Assembly: GCF_029784155.1 (NCBI RefSeq)
Contig: NC_073691.1
Span: 61,889,746-61,953,745 of the forward strand
Origin: Uranotaenia lowii
Taxonomy: Eukaryota > Arthropoda > Insecta > Diptera > Culicidae
Direction: 5' to 3'
Length of the DNA stretch: 64,000 nucleotides
Both the position numbers and the translations under genes were made by a program. Positions 9,000 to 21,024 of the stretch are shown here, in pieces. Each line of letters starts with the position of its first letter. The stretch's first letter is position 1. The notes under the pieces are model-generated. The model did no database searches. It had not been told where the DNA came from and worked only from the letters and a program-made list of their open reading frames with translations.

Positions 9000-10800
9000 G
9001 GTATAAGTTTTGAAAAATTTACGTGAAAATGAGAAGAGAATTTTCCCCGAAAAGTGCAAAAATATCGTGCACAAAAGGTGTAGTATCCTCTACATTTCGC
9101 TGGGTCAGTTGACGAAAATGGAAGAAGTAAGCATTGGAGCGGTCCGAAATGCGATTCGGAAGTGAAGGGCGTGTCACATCAAATTTCATCACGGAAAAAC
9201 GCTGTAGAAATTCGCCCAGTTGACCGATCCTTTTGAAAATTTTAGACAGTAAAAAAAAGACTTTTAAACAACTTTTGGCATTTTCTTTTTTCCTCTTTAC
9301 TCCGTCCATAAGGTCCTGTACAACGTCAGGTTGTAGTTTTTTTGAACAGAAATCCATTTTCTCTTGAGTCCGCCTTCGATTGGACAACTTTTGGGTTCTA
9401 ACGGAGGGCCTGCTTCATAATCGCCCAATATTTCTCTATTGAGCGAAGCTCCGGCGCGTTGGGCGGGTTCATTTCCTTTGGCACGAAGGTGACCTCGTTG
9501 GCTTCGTACCACTCCAACACCTCCTTTGAATAGCGAGATCACGAGAAACGAGATCCGACCAGAAGATGGTCGAGCCCTCGTGCTGCTTCAATAGTGGTAG
9601 TAAGCGCTTCTGTAGGCACTCCTTAAGGTAAACCTGTCGTTTACCGTGCCGGTCGTCACGAAGGAGGCGCTCCGCTTTCCGCAAGAGCAGATCGCTTTCC
9701 ACACCATGTACTTTTTGGCAAACTTGGATAGTTTTTGCTTGCGAATCTCCTCCGGAACGCTGAATTTGTCCTCTGCGGTGAAGAACAACAGTCCCAGCAG
9801 CTGATGAAAGTGCGCTTTGACGTAGGTTTCGTCGTCCATTACCAGGCAATGCGGCTTCGTCAGCCTTTCGGTGTACAGCTTCCGGGGTCGTTCTTCCCCA
9901 CCATGTTCTGCCTTTCGTCGCGGTTAGGAGCCTTCTGAACCTTGTATGTACGCAGGCTGCTTGGTCCGCTGGACGAATGAACTTGCCAAATTCAGCTTTT
10001 TGGCGACATTGCGGACCGAACTTCTCTGATCACGTCTAAACTGCTTAACTACGCGCTTTCGATCTTTTTCACTGACGGAGCATCCATTTTAGCCGTTCTT
10101 CACCTTCCGGTCGATGGTTGGGTTCTCGAAGTATCGTTTTAGTACTCTGCTGACCGTGGATTGGACGATTCCCAGCATCTTACCGATGTCCCGATGTGAC
10201 AACTCCGGATTCTCGAAATGAGTGCGCAGGATTAATTCACGACGCTCTTTTTCGTTCGACAACATTTTTACAAATTTACGAAAAAATTGACAGTGATGCA
10301 TGGCCAACGTGATCTATACACTCTTATCTGATTATAAGCGAAAGCTGAAGATATAATTCCTAAAAATTAAATTTCTACTGCGTTTTTTTCCGTGATGCAA
10401 TCTGATGTGACACACCCTTTATGGAGAGAAAAGTAGCTTCGTGGACTAATAAAAATTTAGGCGGAAATCGGGTGCGGTGGACAAAACTTTGTACCGGAAA
10501 GTTATGCGTGCTTACGCTAGTAAGAAGACTGCCTCAGTTCGGTGGGTATGTGGCCAAGAGAGTGGGATCCCCTCTCAGCATCGTCCATCGTGCCAAGGTA
10601 AAATTGGGTCTAAAGAAATATACAAAGTAGAAGAAGTCGAAGCGAAGTCGAAACAAGCTGCTTCCGTCACGAAACGTTGTTTGTAAGCCGCGTGTGGAAG
10701 TATTTAGGATAAGTGTGCCTCCGGGTTGTAAGAGTAATATCGTTTGTACGATTCAAGCTGTGAGAATAAGACGACTGTACCTTCCCGCAATTGGACATCT
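9000..10800 (+). pseudogene. outer mariner-like transposase remnant (N-terminal half)
   Basis: The plus-strand frame starts MEEVSIGAVRNAIRK at 9119 and is cut by a second mariner at 9165-10419. It continues at about 10421 as REKVASW, then (with small frameshifts) KVMRAYASKKTASVRWV, RVGSPLSIVHRAKVKLGL and a Lys/Ser-rich stretch to about 10680. This is the helix-turn-helix DNA-binding region of a Tc1/mariner transposase, resembling the HTH of the element at 13291-15953. The catalytic half is missing. Neither terminal inverted repeat of this outer element was identified, so its limits are approximate. Confidence 0.65.
9165..10419 (-). mobile_element. ITmD37E-like mariner element, transposase broken
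   Basis: Inverted terminal repeats AAGGGCGTGTCACATCA (left) and AAGGGTGTGTCACATCA (right, complement), extending about 45 bp with minor changes. The right flank is TA; the left is TG, probably a decayed TA. The minus-strand transposase is broken by several frameshifts and stops: an HTH start at 10262 (MLSNEKERRELILRTHFENP ... STVSRVLKRYF), VMDDETYVKA at about 9840 (first catalytic Asp), KLSKFAKKYMVWKAIC, IFWSDLVS (second Asp region) and NAPELRSIEKYWA (Glu) near 9440. It is therefore dead. It was inserted into the outer mariner remnant after that one arrived. Confidence 0.85.
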
Positions 10801-11371
10801 TAAAGGGATTTTTCACGGGCGGGAAATACCTTCGGAGTTGAGTGGCTCTCGACGCCGCGGGTAAATTATTTGAGTCGATGTAGGATTACGTCTTTGACGT
10901 CCAAGTCGTTGCGTAAATTCCCAAACGTGTGCTGTGACAGGAAGAGTGAGTCCAGGATAAGCGAAGCACGACGGGCAGAAGTCAGGCCTTGAGTCGTTCA
11001 GAACAGTGTTCGTAAATGAGTATATGCTGAGTAAAGCTTCGACTAGATTTAGCACACAAGCACTCATATGAAATCCCACCTTCAAAGGAACTAAAGGTCA
11101 GAGGCAAAGACAATAGAACTTCAGAGCGTTGAAGTTATGCGTGCAAATACCATAAGACGCTCATTGTATCTGATAGATTCATTTAACGCTTTTAGATTAA
11201 ATTGATTCTGAACAATGATACTTTTCAAAAAATGTACATCTCATACAGCAAAAAAATTGTAAATATGATTTTTAGGGATAGGAAAAATGTCAATAATGGA
11301 ATTTATTTTTTGTTCCTAGACCACCATGCACAGTTCTACAAATAATAATAAGCCCGGGAACGAAGACTCAC

Positions 11372-11733
11372 CTGAAGATCAAAGCTGTGCGCCGAGCCCA
11401 GCGGCGAGGGTAGCTGTCCTTTGGATCCGGCCAAATGGGGCAGCTTGTTGCTGCTGCTGGTGAGATGATTGCTCCGCTGGCTGTGGAAGTTTGCATCATC
11501 CTCTTCCTCGGAGCTTTCCTCCTCGGAACTGTCACTCTTCGGAACGGGGGGATGTTTTTTCACCTTCGGCGGAGGCTGCAGGATCGGTTGCGCCAAGTTT
11601 TTGTGGGAAGACGGAGGTGAAGGGGGAGCTATCGTCGGTTTTTTCATCACCTGCGGGGTCGAATTTTCTTCCGTCTTTTCGATCGAATTGAACTGATTCG
11701 AACGGCGGCTGTTGCTTTCGGAATTACTTCGGT
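11372..11733 (-). CDS. rdgB: rdgB exon 3: low-complexity acidic/Pro linker
   Basis: Encodes residues 278-398, the disordered linker between the PITP and FFAT parts. It is rich in Ser, Pro, Gln and Glu, with an acidic tract SSEEESSEEEDDAN and a basic/Pro run KVKKHPPVPKSD. The acceptor TATTTTTAG and the donor CAG|GTGAGT are both good and keep phases 1 and 0. The segment separates the lipid-transfer domain from the ER anchor and is poorly conserved in the family; identification rests on frame continuity between exons 2 and 4 rather than on homology. Confidence 0.85.
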
Positions 11734-11798
11734 CTAAAAATATAAAAAATATGGATTAGTCTTTTTGTGGAACAACCCATTTCTGAACCAACTCTTAC
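11734..11798 (-). other. rdgB intron 2
   Basis: A 65 nt intron, GTAAGA to TTTTTAG, AT-rich and typical in size for short dipteran introns. Confidence 0.9.
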
Positions 11799-12552
11799 CG
11801 TCATCCTCCTCACCTTCGCCCTCGATGCCCATCTTTTTCTGCAGTGCCAGCTGTGTTTGCCGTTCGATTTCTCTGATGTCGTCCATAGTCAAACCGAACC
11901 ATTCGTCCTGCCAAGCCCAGGCTTGCCGATGGGCCCGGACCATCGTTTTCCTGAGGGCCACATCGTGGATGAACTTTTCCAGTTTGGTTTGCATACCCCA
12001 GTAGCGGAACTCGACCCGACATAATTTATATGCACACATGAGCGACATGTTTCGGGCGGTGGGTTGACTTTTTCCTTTGACCTCTTCCCAGTATTCGGCC
12101 AGCCAATCCTCCCCTAGGGGGCCTCGGTTGGTCTTCTCCGAAACATACATGGTAGGATCCTCGGCCTGGGTGTAATCTGCCCCGGTCAACTGGTCCTTCA
12201 CTATATCGATGGTGTCCACTATTCGGTTCCGCAGGTCGCTTCCGTTCAGCTTAAACACATTCTCCTGGTGGCCGTTATCGCCAAAGTAGTAGGTTTCAAT
12301 CTCCAGTGAAAACTTTTCCACAAACGGACAGGTGTAGCGTGTCTTGGTGTACGGGTAGGCATTCCAGGCTTCCTCCTCGACCGTGAGGGCACTCTTCGGC
12401 AGCAGCCCTTTGATCCAACCCGGCAGGTGACTGCCCACGTGATAGATCTTCCTGGTGTACTGACCATTTCCGCCCGGCCCATCCTGGTATGGCTCGTTGA
12501 CGATGATTTCCACCCCGCTGCCAGCGCCTTTGCTCTCTTCACGGCTCTTTTT
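11799..12552 (-). CDS. rdgB: rdgB exon 2: PITP lipid-transfer domain
   Basis: Encodes residues 27-278, nearly the whole START-like PITP fold that carries one PI or PA molecule. Matches to class I and II PITPs include VEIIVNEPYQDG, QYTRKIYHVGSHLP, EEAWNAYPYTKTRY and KLCRVEFRYWGMQTKLEKF. Thr59 falls exactly at the residue needed for inositol head-group binding in PITPs. WAWQDEWFGLTMDDIREIE near the end is the C-terminal helix signature. The acceptor AAACACAG|AAA and donor G|GTAAGA fix the ends. An acidic run (GEGEEDD) closes the domain. Confidence 0.97.
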
Positions 12553-13149
12553 CTGTGTTTCGAAAGGAAAAAAAAACAAAGAAAAAAAAGACCATCAGCA
12601 AAGCGGGGGAGGCAATCAGTTATTTATGTTCGTTGGATCACGCGAGCTAATGGATCAGAACGGAACGGAGAGGAAACGGCATACGAGTTGCATGCAGAAG
12701 GTACTTAGCTATACCTATCGAATGGGTCCGTTCCGTTCGGCGAAATAAGTTGTTTGCTGAAATACATAATTAATGAATTGCTCTCCAGAAAGCGAAAGTT
12801 ATGCTTACACCTATGTAAAATTGCCCCCGGAACAAATGGTGGGCGTAGAATTGTGATGATGGTAATTGAAGAAATATGTTTTAATTAACGGTTATTATTG
12901 GGGATATGTGCAGTGCATTTGTACATAAATGCCAGCCTTTGGGGTCATTTGAGTTCAATGACCAATTTCAATAAGGAAGAATGATCAAAACAGGACTCTT
13001 TGAAATTGAAAATAAGATCTGGAACGATTTAAGTGTTATGTGACTGATCATTATTTTAAGAAAAATTTATTATTGATATATTTCGAAAGATTTAAAGAAA
13101 ATTTTTAAAGGTGTCCTACATTCATCCAATCCATCTATTTTTGCTTGAA

Positions 13150-13225
13150 ATTCAACCTTGAACTTCAACTTCATTGGTTCTGCATTCAGTGTCCAGAGTT
13201 TGAAATAGTACTGTTAAATTCGAGA
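13150..13225 (+). repeat. 75 bp direct repeat, copy 1
   Basis: The segment from ACCTTGAACTTCAA through GTTAAATTCGAGAT is nearly identical to 17256-17322 in the same orientation, 4.1 kb away. The ITmD37E element and its left flank lie between the two copies. Confidence 0.8.
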
Positions 13226-14779
13226 TGCAATTTCAAGTGTAATAAATTTTTGCTAAAAATTCACCTAACTGATTCTCGAAAAGTATCATAAAGGGTGATA
13301 CGGTCAAAACTTGGTCAATATCAACTTGACGTATTTCTTTCGATTTTGTATATAAAAAACCTGAACACCCCTCATTTTGAAGGTGTGTGTGTGTGTGTAG
13401 AATGTTGCTCCTTTTTGGCTTTCTTACAGAAAGGCATAGCGAATGGTCAGTTGGGGATATCATTAATTAATATCATTAACGTTCTTACCACATTAACTCC
13501 TATTCCAGGTATCACGATTTTGATGAATTTAGTATCGAAAAATTGGATTTTTTTTCCTGTAGGTCTGTATATCTCAAAACCAAAAAAAAAACAAAATTGT
13601 TTAAAATTTTTCTATTCCATAGAACATATCATGCTTACGTTGGCTCCAAAAAAGGTAGCCATTTGCTCAGCCGCAGTAGCCAGCAATCGCTAAATTCATT
13701 ACGTAGGCGATCGAAAATTTGACAAAAAGATCATCGAACAAGCATGCTAACCACTTGACCATCAGTGAACGATAGGGATTACGTAGTTCAAACTGAAAGA
13801 GTTGGAAACATTTTGATGGTAAATCTCAATCACACTTTGGCCGTTGTCTTTTGGCCGGTTTGACGTTTGTCGGTCCCTTCACAGAAACACTTTTTTTATC
13901 ACAGCAACACTGCAATGATACGTTCTGGCTCTTTTTTTTACTGCTATGCAGCAAATGGCGGTTCCGGACAAGGCAACAAAAACAACAGCTTTTCTTTCAG
14001 ATCGGTGATAGGGGGTTAAGAGTAAGTATAGGAATAAGTTCAAAAACTGAGACAGTTCCGCATACGCAATTACTAATTGTGGTTGACTGATTCGAAAACT
14101 TTTTGGAAACTCAGTTTTTCATCCAACCGTTTCGAAGAATCAGTATTTAATCAGTATCCAATAAGACTTCAAACTCTGAATTCTGATTCAATATTTAAGT
14201 TCATATAAAGAACTTGGATTCGGAAATTACTTCTAGAATTCATATTTAAAATATAAGATTTAGAAAATTAAGATTTCATACACAGAATTCGGAATTCGAG
14301 TTGAGATTCCAAAGCTCTGAAAACAAATTCAAATTTAAACTTTATATGGGAATTTCAGTTCAAAACTCTTATTACGTATGAAAATTCAAAGATCAGATTC
14401 GGAATTAAGATCCAAATTCAGAACTCAGATCCAGAGTTTATCATTATTATTGAAAACTATCATTGGAGAGTATTCTAGAGCAAATCCAGTTCAAATTGTT
14501 GTCTAAATACTCATACTCATGATGTTACAATTTTTTTTATTAGGTTAAACTTTTTTAATAAAGATATGTTTTTTATATTGAGTTTAGTAATTTTTGCTAT
14601 CGATTTTCTTTAATCATAATCATTTTTATAGATTAATAATACATAATTCAGAAATAAGGAATCCATTATTGTGTCATTTATTTCCAAAGATGATTGACAC
14701 TCCGTAAGAAAGCCTCCAATCCACTGATAAGTGTATTAAATCGGGTTTTTGATTTTGGAATTCACTCTTCAGTTGCAAA

Positions 14780-15826
14780 ATGCCGTCCAAGGAAGAAGGG
14801 CAGCGTATCAAAATTTTGCTCGCGTATCGCGAAAATCCGAGCTACTCGCACGCAAAGCTGGCCAAATCGCTAAAAGTTGCCAAATCCGGTTGATTTGGCA
14901 ACTTTTAGCGATTTTGTCAGCTTTGTAATTAAATTGTTTGGGGAACGTTTGTCGACAGCCAGGAAGCCTGGATCGGGGGGAAATCGAAAACCGGAAGCCG
15001 CTGAGACGACCAAGAGAGTTGCCGGTAGTTTCATGCGAAACCCTAACCTCTCTCTCCGAGATGCCGCAAATAAGCTGGGTGTATCATCTACAACCGTGCA
15101 TCGAGCCAAAAAACGAGCCGGACTATCGACTTACATGAAGGTAGTGACTCCAAATCGCGATGATAAACAAAATACGACGGCCAAAGCGCGATCCCGGAAG
15201 CTGTACACGACGATGCTGACGAAGTTTGACTGCGTGGTAATGGACGACGAAACCTACGTCAAAGCCGACTACAAGCAGCTTCCGGGACAGGAGTTTTATG
15301 CGGCAAAAGGAAGGGGAAAGGTAGCAGATATTTTCAAGCACATGAAACTGTCAAAGTTCGCGAAGAAATATCTGGTTCGGCAAGCCATCTGTACCTTTGG
15401 CTTGAAAAGCAGCAATTTCATAGCTTCCGGGACTGTCAACCAAGAAATTTACGTGAAAGAGTGTTTGAATAAACGTCTGATGCCTTTCTTGAAGAAACAC
15501 GGTTGTTCCGTATTGTTTTGGCCGGATTTGGCATCTTGCCATTACGGTAAAAAGGCCATGGAGTGGAATGCCGCCAACAACGTGCAGGTGGTTCCCAAGG
15601 ACAAGAACCCTCCCAACACGCCAGAGCTCCGCCCAATTGAGAAATACTGGGCTATTGTCAAGCGGAACCTAAAGAAGACCAAAACAAAACTGCTAAAGAC
15701 GAGCAGCAGTTCAAGGCAAACTGGCTTTCTGCGGCGAAGAAGGTGGACAAGGTGGCTCTACAAAATCTGATGGCAGGGGTTAAGCGTAAGGCCCGGCAAT
15801 TCGGATTTGGAAAAGCGGAAGCCTAA
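14780..15826 (+). pseudogene. DD37E transposase, two lesions
   Basis: Cut-and-paste transposase. The ATG at 14780 opens MPSKEEGQRIKILLAYREN (HTH 1) but stops at TGA inside a 51 bp palindrome (14864-14914). The frame resumes after it as SFVIKLFGERLSTARK and runs through the second HTH (LRDAANKLGVSSTTVHRAKK), VMDDETYVKAD (first Asp), FWPDLASCHYG (second Asp) and RPIEKYWAI (Glu), with exactly 37 residues between Asp 2 and Glu. Near 15690 a frameshift displaces the tail KVALQNLMAGVKRKARQFGF, which ends at TAA 15824-15826. The catalytic core between the lesions is intact. The protein would normally be about 340 residues. Confidence 0.9.
14864..14914. repeat. perfect 23 bp-arm palindrome inside the transposase
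   Basis: Arms 14864-14886 and 14892-14914 are perfect reverse complements around a 5 nt loop (CGGTT). The second arm and loop (about 28-30 nt) are absent from the frame expected in the transposase, so this is a templated inverted duplication of the preceding coding DNA. Confidence 0.9.
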
Positions 15827-16005
15827 CTGAATATTTTTCCTGAATTTTATACTAATTAAACTTGGAAAAGAAATTTAATTTGATTTTTTAAATAAACGAT
15901 TTCACCGATTTACACGCGTTTTCCCTTGACCAAATTTTGACCGTATCACCCTTTAGTGTTTATTTCAAGAATAAACCACAAACCAGAAATGAAAAATAAA
16001 TCTAC

Positions 16006-16238
16006 AAATCTCGCGTGAGCTTTCATTACGTCGTAAGAAACATCTTAAACATGATGCAAAAGTTTTAAAAACAACTTCAAAATTAGTATTTCACATATAG
16101 AATATGTCCAGACTACAAATACTCGAAATGGAAAAAAAGTTTCGACCAGTTTATGTCATTTATTGTATTCTTTTTGTAATAAAACTGTTTATTTACATTT
16201 TGTTTCATACGACGTAATGAAAACTCACACGAGAAATC
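16006..16238. repeat. small inverted-repeat (MITE-like) element
   Basis: Arms of about 36 bp: left 16006-16043 (CTCGCGTGAGCTTTCATTAC, then GTCGTAAGAAAC) and right 16202-16238, its complement with about four changes. There is no ORF between them. Target duplication not resolved. Confidence 0.65.
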
Positions 16239-17255
16239 ATCTTTAGGCACGTCACGGTATATTTTTTTGTAGCTGAATATCTCCTATAAAATGCCATGAT
16301 TGGGAAAAAGTTCACCCGTGTGCTATTTCTTTTTAAGTTGATCTTTCAAATTTCACTTTTTTCGAGTGAATCAAAATTTATCCGAAAAACTTCAAATTAC
16401 ACTTTTTGCTTGAATATATTACGATTTCTATGAACATTTGCATAAATTTCGGTAGAACTAATTTTTACCTGATGCGAGAAAATTTTTTTTATTAAAATTC
16501 ACAGTGTAGATTTACTTTTTTTTTTAAATTTACAAATGGTTTTATTCAGGCATTTTACTTATAAAGTTTGTATGTGCCGGGAGTATTTTTCCTAACTTTG
16601 TAGATTTACTTGAAACGACATTAAATAGGACTTTTTAGTAACACAATTCTTTACATCAAAGCTTTTTAATGAGAGTGTATTTAGACACAATGCTTAAAAT
16701 TCTTCAAAATGGTTACAATTATTCAACATTGCATGGTACCTCCGTCAAAATATATTTGTGTTTTGAGTCAAGTATTTTGGGAAAATATCATTTTATTTGA
16801 ATGGTAAAAAGAGGTTCAGTTCAACAAACAAACAAAATTTCAAAAAAAAAAAAAAACATTAAAATTGATTGTTTCTTTTTTGGTTTTTACTTCTTTTTTT
16901 CGTTTGTTCGATACACAAGGCAACAAAATTCACTTTTTTCCGTGGTGCCAAAGGTTTAAGTGCTAATTTTGACATATTTGAGTATGCTGGATCTATTCAT
17001 TTTTTCATTTATCTATTTTGGAACTGTTTGCATTGAAATCAAATCCACATGCGTCTGCATAACAAAGCCAACCCTCTACTGCATGAATTATGAATAAGTT
17101 GAGAAAAGAAATGTATCGATGGAAATAACTTTATCTCTTCTCAGAAATTTACGCCCAACAAATTTGAATTCTTTAGAAAGTGTAAGAAATAAGATAATAA
17201 GAATCTCTGATTGAAGAAACTTATCTCTGATTTCTAAAATTATACATGAAAATTT

Positions 17256-17322
17256 AACCTTGAACTTCAAATTCATTGGTTCTGCATTCAGTGTCCAGAG
17301 TTTGAAATAGTACTGTTAAATT
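17256..17322 (+). repeat. 75 bp direct repeat, copy 2
   Basis: Same orientation and nearly the same sequence as 13150-13225 (TTGGTTCTGCATTCAGTGTC and onward). Too long for a transposon target duplication; a tandem or ectopic duplication is likelier. Confidence 0.8.
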
Positions 17323-19570
17323 CGAGATTCAACTGATTTGAACTGCAAAATTATGAATTACAATTTTACTACGCTATGAAATTAAACAATAAATGTTTTC
17401 TTATGTCTATTGATCTACGAACTTTGATAAATAATGAATGGGGATTTTTTTTATTATCTGACGATTTACACCGGGGGTCTTCTGATCTTTCCCAAAATTG
17501 ACGATTTGGTTGGCATTTTTACGACTTAAAAACACATTTTTTTTTAAGATTCCTAACATTTTTATTTTTCAAGTTAGATTCGGTTAGAGTTTTTTTGTAA
17601 ATGAAATAAAACCATATTTCAAAGCTCTATTATTCTTCAGCTAAAATCGTAAAATAGCACATCAAAATGCATTGCAATTCAATCAGCTTTTTAAAAAGAA
17701 TATTTCAAGAAATTTATGTAATTACCTTCAGGGTAAATGTAGCCGACCTTGGCACCTACGGCATGGTTTACCCCTTTTTTTCGACATTCCAACCTTCCTG
17801 TTGAGTGCACCATAGAACATCCTTTGAAGAATTTACTTGCTAACTTGCTTAAAGTTCAACAAAAATGTGTTTTCTCTATGGATCTTTCATTAATGTGAGC
17901 AAAATGCATGCAAATTATTTACTGCGGTGCTCCAATTACTTGGCCGCCGTACCAATTGTTTGCCGTTTCGATGATCCGATTCTTGGCCACCAGCAATGTG
18001 CAATAGATCTTTACCAACAACGCTCAATTGACAGTTAACAGAATCGTTGGCTATTCTGAATATAAGGCCACTGACAGAATGACGTCAACTGAGCGTAAAG
18101 TTCTATGCGACGATGGAACACCGGGCTTCACTCATACAACAAAAAGGCTTTTGAAAACATTGATGAAATTTGGTTCGAAGGGAAGCACAAAATAAGCTTT
18201 CATTTCAAAAAGTCGGAAATCCAGAATTTCCGCAAATATTTTTTTAATTTTTTTAAACTTTAAACCTTTCACTCATTTAAACAAAGTGATGATTGTAAAC
18301 ACCTCAGGTTGTTTCAGAATATTTGTGTATGAAAAAGAATCATTGGTTTATGAATGACAACCAAACTTTCATCAGGGGGACCGATTCAGAAACGAATTAT
18401 GTTCGCGAGTGGTTTGAACTTTCTCTTTTTTATGAACATTAAATCCCTTTGATGAAATCTAAACTAACATATTTTGTAAGCAAACTTTTTAAACTGAAAA
18501 CTTCAAAAAATTTCTCCAATATGTATACAGTTAGTTACTTATGAAAGACCGATAAAATCTGAATGAAGCCGATCAATCTAGGAAAAGTATTTCAGATGGC
18601 ATGGGCTTATCTAGACTAGCGCAGGTTTTCAACCTAGAGATTTAAAAAAAAGTTGGTGTGGTCCAGCTGCCAGAATATTGAGGTAAAATATCCGTATCTG
18701 TCCCCGATTGATTCACATTCCTCGAAATTTTTTAAAGAGATTTCACAGTTCATCGTTTTTGCGAAGTTTTTTGAGACAATTTCATCAAAACAAAAATCAA
18801 ATACGACTTGAACGGGAGCAACACAGAAAGGTTTGAGCCGTGTCAAATAAACGAATTATTAAAAAAAAAAACGACTTGAACGTGGTTGTTGTGCAAGTGG
18901 TATTGTAACGTTGAATTGAAATATCTTATTTTGAACTTTTCTTATCGATTAGATTTTTCCAAATATTGGAAAAATTGCTTAGATTTTCTCAGTTTTTTTT
19001 TTGAGAAATTCCTTACTTGAATGCTAACTGGACAAATTCAGGAATGCTAAGCCTAACGACAGATTCATTTGCGACATTTCTATGGTTCTGTGCATCATTA
19101 TGTGTTGTCATTTATAAATCATTGTTTAAATTATTCCTTTTGAGTTTTCATAGACCATAAGTTGATAGTAAAATACTCTAGGAGACTTGCGATTGCGACA
19201 CGTAGGGTTATTTTCACTATCAAACAACTATCTTCATATTGTGGAGTTTGGCTTCATAAAATAAGAAATTGAAAAATTCCTTGAATGGTATTTTGAAATT
19301 TTGCCCTTTTGAATTTGTTGCCTGAGATTATGAGCTTCTAGCAAGAGCCATCTCGAATGCCCGAGGCGTTGCGCAGTGGTTTGACACGCCAAATAGATGT
19401 TAGAATGTAAACCTGGCTAAAACATGTTTTTAATTCGACTCACATCTAATATTTTAAGGAATATTTGGAAAGAAAACTATATTTTCCTGAACTTCCAAAT
19501 TCTGTTTCCAAGAAAAAATTAGAACAAAAATCCAAAAAAATAAATCTGAGTATATGGTTCCCAAGCAATA

Positions 19571-20258
19571 CTCGCTAACTTTCAGCTACTCAGTTCAGAG
19601 TGACGGCTACTCAGTTGTCGCCAAAACCGCACTTACTCAGATCTGACTAACTGCCCTTTTCGCGACTTCTGAGTCAGGGTTACTCAGAATGCGTGAATGA
19701 TTTCGGAACGGTTTTTGACCGGATTTTTTATGCTGTAACAGTAAAAACCTGTATAATTGTTGGAAAAAATGATGGATTTGTTGATTCAGTAAATAACAAG
19801 TCGAAATATTGCACATAAATATTTATTCAAAAAAAAAAAATCGTTATGTCGAACATTTCCATTTTTCTGTATGTCCCCCGCTGGGTTTCGTCTTCTGCGG
19901 GACCTGCGGGGACCAATGCACCTCGGATTCGAGAAAAAGTCATCACAATTCCCTGTAAAATGATCAAAATTACGTTATTATAATAAGGTTACCGTTTGAA
20001 ATATACATTTACCATCTAAATTTTCGAATTTTTTGTTGTGGAAAATAAACAAAGTCGACTGCTTCACACAAACTGATCCAAATTTACTAAGTTTTCGCCT
20101 TCAAGCACTCGAATTCGCTGAGTGCCAATTCTCGAGTCGTCTGAGTAGCCGTTACTCGGAAAAACTGAGTCGTTTTCGATCAAACGACGGCTGCACCATA
20201 CAAGAGGCGATGTCTGAGTAAAATGGAGTCGGGCTCTGAGTATTTCAAAATTAGCGAG
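19571..20258. mobile_element. MITE with CTCGCTAA termini and ACTCAG motifs
   Basis: Terminal inverted repeat CTCGCTAA(C/T)TTT flanked by TA on both sides (19569-19570, 20259-20260). The subterminal regions on both sides carry many copies of ACTCAG or its complement CTGAGT. It is 688 bp with no transposase. Nested in the long-inverted-repeat segment. Confidence 0.65.
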
Positions 20259-21024
20259 TAGAAAACGATTTCAAAACGCAATTAATTATGTATTTTATAT
20301 ACTTAAGTCATAAATTGCCTTCGATCTAACAGTTTTTAGATAAGAAAAACATCTTAAGTCTTGTGAGTTGCTTGATTTCACTTAGTTTTTTTTTTTTATT
20401 TCGAACCACTGTGTTCTGTAGTAGACCACGTGGCATTTGCTCGGCAGACTGCAATGCAAATGCTGTTCGCACGCATACCAATGCCATGAGCTAGATGTAG
20501 AGGTGGGGATGAACTCGGTTTGCCGTGGTATAGGTGATCGAAAAAACGTAAACATTGTGTGTATTACAGTGATGACGTCATAACATCATCGGGGCTGCAG
20601 TGCGTAATACAGTTTACTAGAAAAGTTATCAAATTAACATGATTAAAGTACTATAATACTGAAAATAGTGAACGCTCGTATAAAAGGTGAAACATATATC
20701 CTTGTTGAGTGAATTTCCCATCTCAAAATGAGTATTGGATAGCGAGATTCGGTTGTTACAGAACGCGTTTTTTTACCGTGGATTGTTCCGTCGTCGTGGA
20801 ATAACCATCTTGGAAGATCCTTTATTGTAATCGAGGGCGATTACTTCAACTGATCCCCAAGTTTGCATTTCTCTGTAGAAATTCTTCGACCACTTGCTTC
20901 CGGTTCTTCACTTTAGCTCTGATGGATCGAGCAGACTCAGTTGGAAGGCAACGAACGGATGGCAAAGCTGAGAGAAAAAACGAAACATAAAGAATATTGC
21001 GATAATGGCCCAAGTTAGAAATAC

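Larger units (their letters stand above)
5184..11371 (-). other. rdgB intron 3, filled with nested mobile elements
   Basis: A 6188 nt intron between the linker exon and the FFAT exon. About 5.2-5.7 kb and 10.7-11.37 kb look like ordinary AT-rich intron with no gene. The middle is a stack of plus-strand, antisense-to-rdgB elements: a decayed non-LTR reverse transcriptase, a small copia-like element inside it, a decayed mariner, and a second mariner inside that one. All are described separately. Confidence 0.85.
13291..15953 (+). mobile_element. ITmD37E mariner-like element (with internal insertion)
   Basis: Terminal inverted repeats AAGGGTGATACGGTCAAAA on the left and AAGGGTGATACGGTCAAAA-like on the right, each flanked by TA (13289-13290 and 15954-15955). 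At 2.66 kb it is about twice the usual size. 13.44-14.7 kb between the 5' end and the transposase contains no transposase sequence and is probably later-inserted DNA. The transposase is on the plus strand and broken. The terminal repeats and catalytic spacing identify the ITmD37E branch of the IS630-Tc1-mariner superfamily, known from mosquitoes. Confidence 0.9.

Noticed and set aside
11435..11691. Plus-strand ORFs of 60-75 codons over exon 3
   Set aside because: Shadows of the acidic linker of rdgB in other frames.
13150..17322. 75 bp repeats as transposon target-site duplications
   Set aside because: Far longer than any known target duplication; ITmD37E has its own TA duplication inside.
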